The notes beneath the pieces are model-generated. The model had not been told where the DNA came from, ran no database searches, and saw only the letters and a program-made list of their open reading frames with translations. Shown here in pieces: positions 24,801 to 36,400 of a DNA stretch of 64,000 nt (its first letter is position 1; the number at the start of each line of letters is the position of its first letter). Source of the stretch: Citrus sinensis (taxonomy: Eukaryota > Streptophyta > Magnoliopsida > Sapindales > Rutaceae); the NCBI RefSeq assembly GCF_022201045.2, contig NC_068560.1, positions 14,711,501 to 14,775,500 of the forward strand, written 5' to 3'. Position numbers and translations under genes: made by a program.

Positions 24801-27408
24801 GAAAGAACTAGTATTTTTTGTTCCTGTTATAAATAAACTAATATCAGCCAACTTAAAGCAATATTTAATATCCTTGCAACAATTTTACTAATAATTATTT
24901 TATAAAAAGTCAATTTACCAAATTAATCGTAAAAGTAAATAATAATAAAAATATTTGTGTAAATTTTTATGTTACTTTGGAGGTTAATTTGATAAATTAT
25001 CATATTGTTCTTTCCATTATTATTTCACGAATATTGTTACAAGAATATTATTGTAAAAAGGAAACAAAAAGTAAGGACAAAAGTGTAACATATCTAACAG
25101 CATAGGTATCTTGAGGTATTTTTTTAAATATAAAAATTGAAGGAGCATTTAACTCAAAATATAAGAACTAAACGACATTTATCCTTATTCCAGTCACAAA
25201 AGGAATGCTAATCTAGAACAACATTCAATAGCTATATATGTGCTGAAATGATAGCTAGATCTTTTGTGATTTTTAGGTCTATACTTCCTCCTAAATTCTG
25301 ACACATCCGCAGAAAGTGTTAGAATACACTGCACCAAGTATTTTAAATAACCTGCTTTCCTTATCAAATGTTTTATTGAGTTCCAGTTTCATAAGGCAAA
25401 CAGCAATCAATTTAGAAGTCAAAATTTAGTTCAACTACATTTCACTTTAGTATAATCTCACATTTTACTTTAGTATAATCTCACTGAAAGACCAAAACCA
25501 CTTTTCTTCAAAAAAAATAAATAAATCCAACCATAAAACTGTGAAGATTTTGTAGCCTTACAGCAACTATAAGTAGCAATTTCTTGACCAATCAAAGCTA
25601 ACTAAACTGCAAAATTTTAAAGATCATTACCTGTTGGAGTTTGACAAGGCATGGAAGGACAAGGCAAAAGGGGCATGAATCACACCCATCAAGGTTATCC
25701 CTGTGAAGATAACGCCATATAATCCCATCCGGTACAATCCTTTTGCAACATTCAACTTGGGTAAGAGGGCTTCCACAGCTACAAGGAAGATCCTTATTAA
25801 TGAGGCACTGGATCTCTGGTAGTTGAAGCAATCTTCTATATGCTCTTTTTTGCAAATCACTCATTGTACAGAAAACCACATTATCTTCCTTTCCCATCAT
25901 AAGATGTCCAATAGTCTCTTCCTTTGTCCTCCTTAACAAATATTTACGGAGAACTGCAACTAGGTGTTGTTTTCGTTCATCAGCAATCCGGATAAATCTT
26001 TCAGGAGCAGTTAATCTCTGGCCATGCTTGAGAGGTTCATCATAGAACTCCCTGAAATGTTCCCGTGTCCCCAGTGATCCAGGTGCAACCCAGTCAAAGA
26101 GATTGTACAGTTCCATAATTTTGTTTTGCATTATGGTTCCCGTGAGACCAATACGATTTCGTGTTTTTAGTTCTAAACATGCCATATAAAGTTTTGATTT
26201 TTCATTCTTAAGCCTATGGGCTTCATCAACAATCACTATCTCCCAATTGACCTCTGACAAAATACTTCCATGAATTCTGTATGAGTCAAAACTAGTAATA
26301 AGCACCTCAACTCCACATGCCTCTAGTTTTTCAAGAATCATATCACGATTTGGACCATGGTAAATAGAGACATTAAAGGTAGACCACCTAGAGAATTCAA
26401 TCTCCCAGTTCTGGATTACAGAAGAAGGGCAAATTATCAGCACATAACCCTTCTTGTCCACCTTATTATCTTTCAATATTGTAGAGTCACTAGATTCATC
26501 TTTCCCAAACACAGCAGCAAGAAATGCAATTGTTTGAATTGTCTTTCCAAGCCCCCTAATCAAACATTTAGAAGGCCACAATGAGCTCTGATAGCACAGC
26601 AAAAAGAATTTAACAAAATCCAAAACAGAAAAGTATAGGGTACTTGTTGTCAGGCTAACAACGTTGCCTCTAGACCCTATCCACACCCGTTGCTTCAGTC
26701 GAAAATGAGAGATAAAGTGTGATCAATGTAACAAATGTACTCACATGTCATCACCAAGAATACCTCCATGTTTGTTTTTGTATAATTTGTACAAGAACTT
26801 CACTCCCTCCCTTTGATGTTCAAGCAACCTACAGTTGATCGATGCCGGAACCTGAAAAAAAGTCAAACAAACTTTCAAACTTCTAATAATACACCTGCAA
26901 GCATATTCTCAAATACTCATACTCTAACCACAATGAATCTAAACAAATTAAAAATTCAATTTGCTCAGAAAATAGTTGTATAATCATTACAAGAATTTTT
27001 CTTAAAAAAAAAGTAGAAATTTGACACCTGTATAATTGGATATTCTCCATCTTTTGACAAGACCAATGGCTCAAATGGGCCTGTATGATCAAACTGAAAC
27101 TGACCCAACTGGTGTCTACCGAATTTTTCTTGTTCTTGTTCTTTCTCCTTTTCTTCATCATCAAAAACATTGCTTTTTTCAACCGGGGCCTTCTCTCTTC
27201 GGGTTTCTGGGTTCTGTTGTGGCAGAGAAAAGTTGTAAGTTTCTCCAAGTCGTTGCAGTTGCTGTGCAAGAGATGATTTTGGGGGCCTTCTTGGTATGAT
27301 TAATGTGTCGTTTGATGATTCTTGGGATACTGATGAAGATTGACTGAAATTTGATGGGAAATTTGAACAGGGTTTTAGGCTTTCTTTAAAGCTGCGCAGC
27401 AATGACAT
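21898..27408 (-). CDS. CHR9: SNF2-family ATPase, SWI2/CHR9 group (ERCC6L2-like DNA repair helicase)
   Basis: Eight exons on minus: 27408-27028, 26851-26745, 26555-25631, 24056-23809, 23261-23135, 23060-22785, 22626-22353, 22220-21898. All introns are GT-AG, phases agree, and the product is 886 residues, close to the Arabidopsis homologue. Helicase motifs follow in order: Q/GxGKT as DDMGLGKT (split at exon 2/3), [10 protein letters not shown] (motif II, DEAH), GLTGTIMQN (III), then [12 protein letters not shown] (IV), [12 protein letters not shown] (V) and [12 protein letters not shown] (VI). A cysteine-rich insert (CSCGSP...CC, CDSCPFC) sits between the ATPase lobes. The family remodels chromatin or DNA in the nucleus in repair and recombination; the C-terminus is basic (RKRKKIPKG). 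The start ATG at 27408 begins [10 protein letters not shown]; a longer in-frame ATG at 27543 is less likely. Intron 3 (24057-25630) contains a TIR element and a possible SINE. Confidence 0.92.
23535..23690. repeat. direct repeat inside a helicase intron
   Basis: A ~50-bp block starting 'cttcatcaattact' and containing 'gatgtc' and 'gttgaagctg' occurs at about 23535-23582 and again at about 23640-23687 with a few substitutions. It lies in intron 4 of the SWI2/CHR9-like gene. Confidence 0.6.
24272..24440 (+). repeat. possible SINE-like fragment
   Basis: The string TGGCTCAGTGG near 24288-24299 matches the pol III A-box consensus and is preceded by 'ccagctaatccaa', as in tRNA-derived plant SINEs. 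A downstream B-box is only weakly matched. No tail or target duplication was established. Confidence 0.3.
24570..25187. mobile_element. long-TIR foldback/MITE in helicase intron 3
   Basis: Left arm 'taaatgttcgcttaatccct', 'atattttgactta', 'ttaaatatgttaca', 'tactttttctttt'. The right arm read on minus gives 'ataaatgtcgtttagttctt', 'atattttgagttaaatgctc', 'gttagatatgttaca', 'tactttttgtttcc'. The inverted similarity extends over about 150 bp from each end, around an AT-rich core. No coding frame or certain target duplication was seen. Long TIRs suggest a Mutator-like or unclassified MITE. Confidence 0.6.
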
Positions 27409-28533
27409 AACCTGGGGGGTTTGAAGAAATACTTTAGCATCAATTCTCCACAATTTGGATTTTATGTTTTTAACTTGAGAGCTTTTGATGGATTCAATTT
27501 GTTTTCTTTTCCTAAAAATGTTTTTGGTGTTTCCAGAAAACAAATTAAATTATTTTGAATCGGCTAAGTTGGATTATCTCTAACTTAAGAACAAGGAAAA
27601 TAGGTACAGTTAAAACCTCCATGTCCCTGCTTCACCAGTCACCACAATGAGATACTGCAATTTCAGCTATTTGTCCCTAATGAATATAGATAATAATCAC
27701 TAAAAAGAAAATATCATAACACAGTTTTGAAATCTTTTCCTGCAAAAATAAATACTAATGGTTTAACTACCAGGAGACGAAAAACAAAGAAAGGCAGACA
27801 AGTAATCCGTACTAGTACTGCATCCTCGTTAAAGTAAAGCACTTGTCAATGTGAGGACTCATATTCCAAAGATAAAGCAATTATTTATATATTAGATTTC
27901 TGTCATGAAGATTAAATCTATATAAAGGCAGCTAAATTAATGTTTGCATAAAACAGTTCAAATCCCAGACAAAGTTCAAAATCATGGGAAAATAAACAAC
28001 CCAACTCTTTCTTTCTAAACTAAACAAAAATGAGGTAGAAGCTTAATCTCAGCTTTTTCCTTGTACTTGACAAGAGTCATCATACCATGTCATTTACTTG
28101 TACAGCTCCCAAACTCAAGCAATCAACTTTGTAAGACACAACTTTTGTGTTTATGTCTCCAAAATACAATAATTAACGAGCAGATCGTGCCAGCAATTTA
28201 TTTTTAAAAAAAAAAATCTGATGATACTATTAGAAGCACAAGTATGATACATAACTACTACAGAATGGTATCAAGCAAATTTTCAAAACTTCTTTCAATG
28301 AAAGAATCCATATCAACTTGTATTTGTATTTAAGATTGACAAAAATGAAATAATTCACAATCATCAATAGGGAAATGTAGAGAAGACACTCAAGCATAGG
28401 GAATTATGATGATGAAAATATTGTTATTTTTATCTTGCCCCAACTAGTTGAGACAGAGTTGTGCTCAGTGACAAGTAATAATAAATAATAAGTATTTACT
28501 AAAGCAATTGACAAACAAGCTTTATCTAGGATT
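27409..28533. other. region between the helicase start and the ureF stop
   Basis: It contains the presumed promoter and 5' UTR of the SWI2/CHR9-like gene (read on minus) and the 3' UTR of ureF near 28380-28533. No other gene, RNA or transposon end was recognised. A 60-nt open leader continues in frame upstream of the helicase ATG. Confidence 0.5.
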
Positions 28534-29268
28534 TCAGGAACAGAACAATCTAGAAAACAGGTAGGCATGGCACCCTTGTACTGTATCAAGCAGAGGAGAA
28601 GTCTGGCACGCTTCCTCCACAGCACGGTCCTTCCATTTTTTCAACATAGCTTCAGCAACAAAAGCAATCTGATGTTGCAATACAGCCGCACCAAGTGGTC
28701 CGACTAAATTCAACCTTGTTGCAGCAGAAATAATGTCTCTAAGTGTGATAAACATATAAGCCCTCTGAGAAGTTCCTCTATGCAATCCAAGAAGTCCACA
28801 GATAATCCCAAAAAGAGGAGCATGATGGAAAGCAACATCTCCAAAGTTGAGAGAGATTTCCCTCATTTTCTTCAGCGATGGGACTTCTGTAAACACCGAG
28901 GCAGCCACCCTCAAAAGTGCTGAACCTTGCGCAGTCGATGCTTTTCGACTTACTTCATTAGTTAAAGTGGCATCCAACATTCTGTCAAGTTTATGCCAGG
29001 TTTCTAAATCTGGACTCGTAGTTGCGGTGCACACAAAAGGAAGGAGCAAGCTGCCAGTATTCTCCAAGATATGAATCACATATGTCCGAAGATCATCAGG
29101 AGATGATATTAACCGAGCTTGAATTGCTGCCTCAAGACCAAATGAATGTGCAAATCCACCCGTAGGGAGAATGGAATCGAGAAGCTGCCATTCACTCCAA
29201 TGTAAAGGTAATTCTACAGATGCTTGTTTTTCTTTTCCATGGCTTACATTCGCCTGATCATCCTCCAT
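28534..29268 (-). CDS. UREF: urease accessory protein UreF
   Basis: A single uninterrupted exon of 244 residues begins MEDDQANVSH. UreF hallmarks are present: WQLLDSILPTGGFAHSFGLEAA near residues 27-48, SALLRVAASVF near 115, HHAPLFGIICGLLGLHR near 146, and LVGPLGAAVLQHQ near 188. UreF binds UreD and UreG in the cytosol on apo-urease and controls GTP-dependent delivery of nickel to the active site, so this gene serves urea recycling. Length and domain order match plant UreF. The coding region is preceded on minus directly by an AG acceptor (29270-29269), suggesting that the ATG opens exon 2. A 16.6-kb Mutator-like element lies ~200 bp upstream of the presumed first exon. Confidence 0.95.
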   Translation of the reverse strand: MEDDQANVSHGKEKQASVELPLHWSEWQLLDSILPTGGFAHSFGLEAAIQARLISSPDDLRTYVIHILENTGSLLLPFVCTATTSPDLETWHKLDRMLDATLTNEVSRKASTAQGSALLRVAASVFTEVPSLKKMREISLNFGDVAFHHAPLFGIICGLLGLHRGTSQRAYMFITLRDIISAATRLNLVGPLGAAVLQHQIAFVAEAMLKKWKDRAVEEACQTSPLLDTVQGCHAYLFSRLFCS

Positions 29269-30200
29269 CTATTAAATGAAGACCTAAGGGCTAAGGCATT
29301 AACAATTAACCAGCATATGCAGTTGCCTTAATTAGAAACAAACCAAAAACCATTGAGAACTTTATGCATATATAAAAAGGTTAAATAAGCTGAAAAGGGA
29401 TGCTAACAATCCATTATATTTTTACCATCATCTATCTGCATTAATATGTACAGCTACCAACTTAATGTAATAATGGTGGGCTGATGCCCTGAAAAAAAAA
29501 ACCCTCACTGAAGGGCTCAACAATAAATTCCCTTCCCACAAATATGAAAAAGTGGATGGCCCATTCTGTGGAGAAAGGGTGCCCGACTTCTCCTCTGCTT
29601 GATACAGCAAAAGGGTTCCGTGTCTACTTGTTTTCTAGATTGTTGTGTTCCTGAAATCCCAGGAAAAGGTTGTTTGCCGATAGCTTTACTGAATGCTTAT
29701 TACTAAATACTTATAATATGAATTCAATTTAGACTCCCAATAAACCTCAAAATGGTAAAATTTGCAGTGTAGCAAATTAGAAAACGCAAAAAAAAAAAAG
29801 AAAAAAAAAAAGAGAAAAGCACAACAAACACCAAAGAGTGACATGATAGTTTGTTCTTTATCTTCCCAAATTGTATTATCATCATCAAGTTTCTACTAGA
29901 TAAAATAAAATTTACAAAAAGAGAGAGAGAGAGAGAGAGAGAGATCACATAAAGTTTATAAAACAGGTTAAAGTCACAAGACAAAAGACAATCTCATTGA
30001 AGCAATTGAATTTAGATAAGCAAATGGAAGGATGACTTTCAAATTTGAATTTTATCCTACATCTATAACAGAGTTTAATAACTGTTGTTTTATTAAGTGT
30101 GAAAAAATAATAATAATAATAATAAAATAACTTACTTCAGTCGACGCTTCCGGTGGACCACCGACGTGGAAGCTGCGCAGACCTGGAGCTAGCCGGCCAC
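29269..30200 (-). promoter_or_regulatory. ureF 5' leader with probable 5'-UTR intron
   Basis: A strong donor (GAA|GTAAGTT) ends a GC-richer stretch at 30136-30200. A possible acceptor AG at 29270-29269 directly abuts the ureF ATG. Alternatives within 40 bp exist ('cccttag' at about 29285-29292). An intron of about 870 nt in the 5' UTR is therefore likely. It holds a (GA)n microsatellite at about 29919-29943 and (AAT)n near 30107-30123. The leader exon position is inferred. Confidence 0.45.
29919..29943. repeat. (GA)n microsatellite
   Basis: About 12 uninterrupted GA dinucleotides in the presumed 5'-UTR intron of ureF. GAGA-type runs near transcription starts can be regulatory in plants, but here this is only a possibility. 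Confidence 0.85.
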
Positions 30201-30389
30201 TATATTGACATTTAACAGATGACAATGGCGGTTATGATTTCTTTATCCTTGTTAATAATATGTGGGCAGTTGTATTACATTATCGTGTAACTGGGTACAC
30301 ATGGCTGCCACGTAATTAGTGTCTTGAAAAATATGTCATATAATATAAAAGAGGGAAGCAAAACGGAAGATTAAGGAAGAAATTTATTA

Positions 30390-30500
30390 GGGATTTGTCC
30401 CGGACATACCCCAAACACAGGGTATTTAGCTAAATACACCCTTATATTCCAAAATTCTTCATATATGTCTTTTAATATATGCAATTACAAAATTACACTA
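30390..30500 (+). repeat. MULE left terminal inverted repeat
   Basis: It shares GGGATTT, then AGGGTATTTAG-TAAATA-ACCCT, then AAAATT and ATGTCTTTT in the same order with the minus strand of 46885-47002. The repeats are imperfect. Confidence 0.65.
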
Positions 30501-33240
30501 ATTCAAAACCTAAATCATCTCAACCACTCACGTCCAGGTCGCATAACACAAACCCCAAATTTCATTCACGACCAGCGTTCGTTAAGGTGTCCGATGAAGT
30601 TGTTCCGGTGGGCTTTGAGATGAGGTGAACACCAATGACGCTTCTATTGCTTTTATTTCGCGCTCTTTCTGCTGCTTGTTCTAGCACCCAAATCTATTGT
30701 TTTAAATGGAAATTGGCCAAATTAAAGGTGAGTCACCACATCTACAATTGATTTTTAGCTTGTGCTGGTTTTATTGCACTGTTTTTTGTTGTCCTATTTT
30801 GAATATCTTGTCAATTTTATTAAACTTTAACGTGACAATCTTGTGTAAAACCTACGATGGGTTTTGGCTTTGCTTCAAGAGGCAATCATCAATGGAACTT
30901 TTAGATTAGGGTGAACAATTTAATATTTATTTATGCAACAGCTTTATATATATTTAACTGTTTGTATGAAGATTAAAATCCAATGTGCTTCAAACCTTAG
31001 GATAAAGAATCTTTTGCTATAATTATCAGTACAAATGCAACTAAAGCTGGACACTTTTTCCTTGTGAGATTCCAAGTTTTTCATCTGTGGCTCAAGGAAG
31101 GATTCACTTGTGATATATTACAAAGGAGTAAATATAGTGCTTGTGTATTGCCTAAATGGAGTGTTGTGTATATAGAAAGGCTGAGAAAATTGATCGTTTG
31201 TTTATTACTTCATGTTTAAGGGTTTTGTATTAACAAAAGGATAATGAAGTTTTTTCAAGTCATTCCAACTTCCTGTACCTCTTTTTTTTTTATGGATAAT
31301 AATTATTTTTCTTAGACGGTAGAAAGTCAAGTCTTTATGAAGTTATATTGTGCAGCTTCTATTTAGATTATTTGGCAAGAAAAGAATAGGAGAGTTCTTG
31401 ATGATGCTTACGAGGGACTTATTTTTTCCTATTTTGTTTTGCCTTGATGTTGGCTAGTCATTCATCTTTACTATAATCCTTCTGTTTGATCTAATAAATC
31501 TATTAGGCAGGCAGTTTACTTATGGTAATGTGATTTGATTACTCGGCAAGAGGCTATTAAGAGGACAATTGACTCCAATTCACACTTTGGAACTAAAAAT
31601 TAGTTAAAGAGAGAAGGGTCAGCCAAGGCTTATGTACTTCATTCCCAAGTGAAAAATTCAAGCCATCTCTTTTCCTTTACATCCTAATTAGTTATAGAGC
31701 TTGATTTGAGTTAAAAAATTTTAAATACCAGTTGGCAAAGAATAAATGTCAAAATATACTAATTAAAACAAAGTGAGATTAGTTAATTAGATACTAATTA
31801 ATGTCAAACTATATAATTGTAGAACCAGTGGATGCATGCATGCATGTTAGCCTCCACCATACAAACATTATTTTATTTTACCGTTTACATCGATACGAAA
31901 AATTGTAGATTGTAGTAAAAAACTATTTATTATAAGCAATCAATAATATGTAGAATCTGCTTGTTAAATGTCTTCCTTTTAATTTAAAAAAAAAAGCGGT
32001 CTACATTATCTCATTCTCATATTCTGGTTCTGAGGCTCCTTATGTCACATGTGTTGCTAGTATCTGTAGTTGTTGGTAATCGAAGAGATATGGAACTTGT
32101 TTTGTTTTCAAATCTTCGTCTTTCTGATGTTTGGCTGTGATGTGGTTTCTAATACTCTACTTTCACTGCATGTAATACAAAATGATTGGTTACAATTGGC
32201 CAATTTTCTTAATTGATTTCTGACTGTAAAAAAAAATTATATTTGTTGCTTCTATGTTGCGTGATCATTTAGCAAATTGAATTCACATCCAAAAAAATTA
32301 ATAAATAAATAAAACTTCTTGCAATTGTCATATAAAAATTACTGGACCTTAGTTGCCTAATCACTACTATACTCGACTGCCACGCCATGTATTTTGATCG
32401 AAAAAATTACAACAATGATAATGAATTTAAAATATTATTTTTATTAGAAGCTGAAATTGATGATGTAGATATGCATTATAAGTTTAGAGTACATGCATTT
32501 TTTAATTTGAAAATTGGCCTAGACTTTCTATGTTCCCAACCGATTAGCCGCCACATTTTGGCCAACTAGCCACTATAATTCAAATACTTACATTTTATTC
32601 CTAAAACTTTTGGAAATTATTATATGGACCAAAAAATTTTAAGTTTCTGCAAATAGGTCTAATTTCAAAATTTAAAACAATATTTATTGAAATCAAAGAT
32701 TACAAAACTCTTTCATTTTTGTCCATACATTGAACAAAAACCAATTTCATAAAATACTTGATTTATAATTATATAACCTTTGGTTTATGAAAAAATGATA
32801 ATTTATAAACATTTCTAGAAGCTTGGAATCTGCTCTCAGTTGCTTCTTTTATTTTTTTTCCCGTCACCCGCTCTTTCTATCAGTAATTTATGATTTTCTA
32901 CTGCTGCCTGGGCAGGTTGATAAGCAAATTCTTCTGCCTTGTTGATTGCTTAGTTGTGTGTTATACTGATTTATATATCATGTGACGGTAATCGTTTATT
33001 TCTTATTTTTGTTTGTAAGTCCTTTAAAATTATTTTAGTTCATGGTTATGGTCAATAACTTTTGATTTGATGGGTTTGCTGTTGTAATAATTATTTCATT
33101 TTCTATTAAGGCAAATTATTTTTGTTCTAGTCAATAACTTCTGCCTTGTTTCTAAGTCCTCAAAAAAACATATTTGCTGCACATCTTTTATGCATTACTT
33201 TATTTTCTACAGAGGCAATGAATCATTTATGCTTTATATA

Positions 33241-33345
33241 CTCGACTGTAGTTGTGTAATAAATACTTTACTCGACTATAGTCGTGTAATGAATACTTTA
33301 CTCGATTGTAGACGTGTAATGAATACTTTACTCGACCAGAATGCC
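33241..33345. repeat. 30-bp subterminal tandem repeat with palindromic core
   Basis: Units start at 33241, 33271, 33301 and 33331 (the last partial). The unit reads CTCGACTATAGTCGTGTAAT plus GAATACTTTA with small variation. The core CGACTATAGTCG is palindromic. The same ACGACTxxAGTCGTGTAA theme recurs on the other side of the element at 45960-46545, so this may be a transposase-recognition array. Confidence 0.75.
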
Positions 33346-33449
33346 TTGTAACTTTTTTGATTGGTTTAGAATTTATTATTATGCAATTTTTTATTTGTAT
33401 TTATATTATAATACAAATATTTTTGTGTTTATGCAGATGGAACTATAAA

Positions 33450-36400
33450 TCAAGGAATATGAATACTTCAAAGTAAAGATTTCTAATTGATCACCACTAG
33501 ATGCAGTGGAGGACATAAAAATAAAACTCTCTGAAGAGCATAAAGTATTCTCAGGCGTTATTGTTTAAGTCAGTTTTTGGATGTAAAAGAGTTGAAGTTT
33601 TCTGCTCAATTACTCCATAGCATATTATTGAGAGAAGTGAAATCAGATGAGAAGGAAATATGGTTTAGGATTGGACGTAAAAATATTTCATTTTCAATTG
33701 AGTAGTTTGCCTTGGTAATGAGATTAAATTGCAATCTATCGTATGAGCCCAATACTGAAAATAATGACAATGATGATAGAATATTGATGAGTTCTTAGAT
33801 GGAAATTGTGTAATCACAACAAAAGTACTTCGTGAAAAGTTCATGAAGCCTGAATTAGATAATAACATGAAAATAGTCAAACTTGTTGTGTTATACTTTG
33901 TAAAGTTGGTATTACTTGAAAAGGACAATAGAAATTATATAAATGAAACTAATGTTCTCCTTGTGGATAATTTTAATGAGTTTAATGAATATCCATGGGG
34001 ATGCATTTCTTTCAAGATGACCATTGACAGTTTGAGAAAAGGTGTTGCAGACCATGTGGCTAAGCATAAGGAGAAGTCAAATACGGCTTGTAAATACAAA
34101 GAAGCAACGTATAGTGTGCATGGGTTCCCCCATGCCTTTTTGATAACAAAACTAAACTAATTTCTATATCGCTTATTGAGTTCTAGAACAAGTGTTCATT
34201 GTTTTATTTTGTTTTGTTTTTTGCAAGGAAATTCCTTATTTGTAAAATAAGATAATATTTGCTTAATGGATTTGTCGCTGATTTTTAATTGTGTGATATA
34301 TTCATGGTCTTGGCTTTAACAAAAATTCTTGCTCAATTTCTATCCATGGTCTTGGCTTTAAATTAAAATATTCATATTAAGTTCGTTTAATGCAAACTTA
34401 CTTTAGTAATTGCTTAATTGGACCCACCAACAACTAAGAAGTAAGTAGAGTTGTTAGTATAATCTATTTATTTATAATTTACCATCTTTTTATTTATATT
34501 GAAAATAAATTGTGTCATCGATTATACAGGTGTAGGTATATGAAGCTGTTTCCGTCATTGGTGATAAATGTGCAAAACGTTATGGTGATTTATTTTCTAG
34601 GATTTTGAGACAGAAATCGACAGAACTTAAAGATTTAGAAGAGATTCAAAAGAAGATATTTAATAAAAAAGCCTTCAGGATGATTTTCATAAAAAAATTA
34701 CATGTTATCGAAGATGTGGAGGCAAATAAACATTATATGAGGTATTTTAGTAAAGATGAGTGACTTGAAGAGATTGATGAAGAGAATAATAATGATATTG
34801 AGTCAAATAACCACCTAGAGGTGAATCCTTCACATGATGATAGTGAATCACATGATAGTGAATCAGAAGGTGCTCCTACCTTCAGTGCTCCAAGAACATT
34901 GCCCCCAGAACATTTAAACGAACCAACATCAATACCAGTTGACGTCACAAAAAAAGGTAAGTTATTGCTATATTATTGCTATATTAAACGTTTTAGTTTA
35001 TAAGTACTTTTTCGATTGTGCATGCAAATCTAATATTTCGAAATTTTTTTGCTTAATTATTAGGGTGGTCCATCTCGAAATGCCTCTAATGCATTTCATG
35101 GTTCTATTGTCGAGGAGAAGATTAATCATCTTGGTTGTCGCATTCAAAATATTGAAGAAAATATCACAAAGATGGAAAATATGATGATGAATATGGGCAC
35201 AAAGATTGATAACATTGAGGAAAAAATTGGTCATATTGACTTGATCGACGGTAAATTGAACAAGCTTATTCAGTTACTTGAGGAGTCTTCGCCTACAGAG
35301 TCTTAGGCATTTCATTCTAATGTTTGATACATAAAACAATTAATATTTTTTCATTGAGTATATATGTTTGGTTAATTTTCAAACAATTTCATTGTTATGT
35401 CTATAGCCTATGAACAATCCTATAGACATGTCATTGGTCTCACCAATGCAACAACCTTTGGAGATGCTCGTCAATCTTTGTGGCATAGAAAATGATACAC
35501 TCCCATTGAAGATGCCAGATGATTGTGCTAGTACAAAGAGGGATCCTATTATCATCTCAACGCAAGGAAAAGATTATAGATTGGTGTATAATTTACGAAA
35601 GAGAAGAGATAGAAAAACTTCGACTTTTTTACGGACACGGTATACCAATTCCTTGAAAAAGCCGCGAGAGACATCGGATGTTGAGGCGCACCCTCTAGAG
35701 ACAGTGGACTTTGAAGTGCATCCCCATATACCCCAGGAGGAGTTATTGGAGTTGCAACGATGGATGGATATCGTCAATGATAAAAAAAACCGTAAGTTAT
35801 CCTATATTATGATATTAGATTTTTATAAATTTTGATTATTATAATATATGTTTATTTAACACCTCTAGTAATCTTATAATCTATTTTATGCAAGAAATTT
35901 ATCGATTTGACTCTTATGGAGGTTAATTGAGAATTTTTTCGTAAATTATATACATTGGTGTTAGAGTGCAATTTATGCACTAGTTTTGCATTGTTTACTT
36001 CCCTTAATATCGATGTTTTGCACTTAATTATAGTGATTTACTTGTGATTTACTTTTATAGGTGCAATTCAATTGATTGGTGATAAAATTGAACTACAAGA
36101 TGGTGTTTAAGGATTATTGTTCTCTTGGAGAAATTATGAGCGGCAGAAGAACTTTGTTGATAAGGCGTGGGCGCGTGCTGTCAACTGCAAACCTGCAGTT
36201 TTTAGTTTAACGTGTTTTGTATTTTTGGTTATTTTTGTAATTACGAATTTAATATTTCAGATATTAGTATTTTATTTTAAATAGAATTCTAGAGTAGAAG
36301 AGAGAGAGAGTATTTAAGGAAGGAATCTATTGTGAAAAAAGGGGGATTTTGGATTGGAGAAAAAGAAAGAAACCCTATATCTAATTTTTCTCTTCTCTCT

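Noticed and set aside
26883..27299. Overlapping frames on both strands at the helicase N-terminus
   Set aside because: They are shadows of helicase exon 1, whose frame joins exon 2 in phase.
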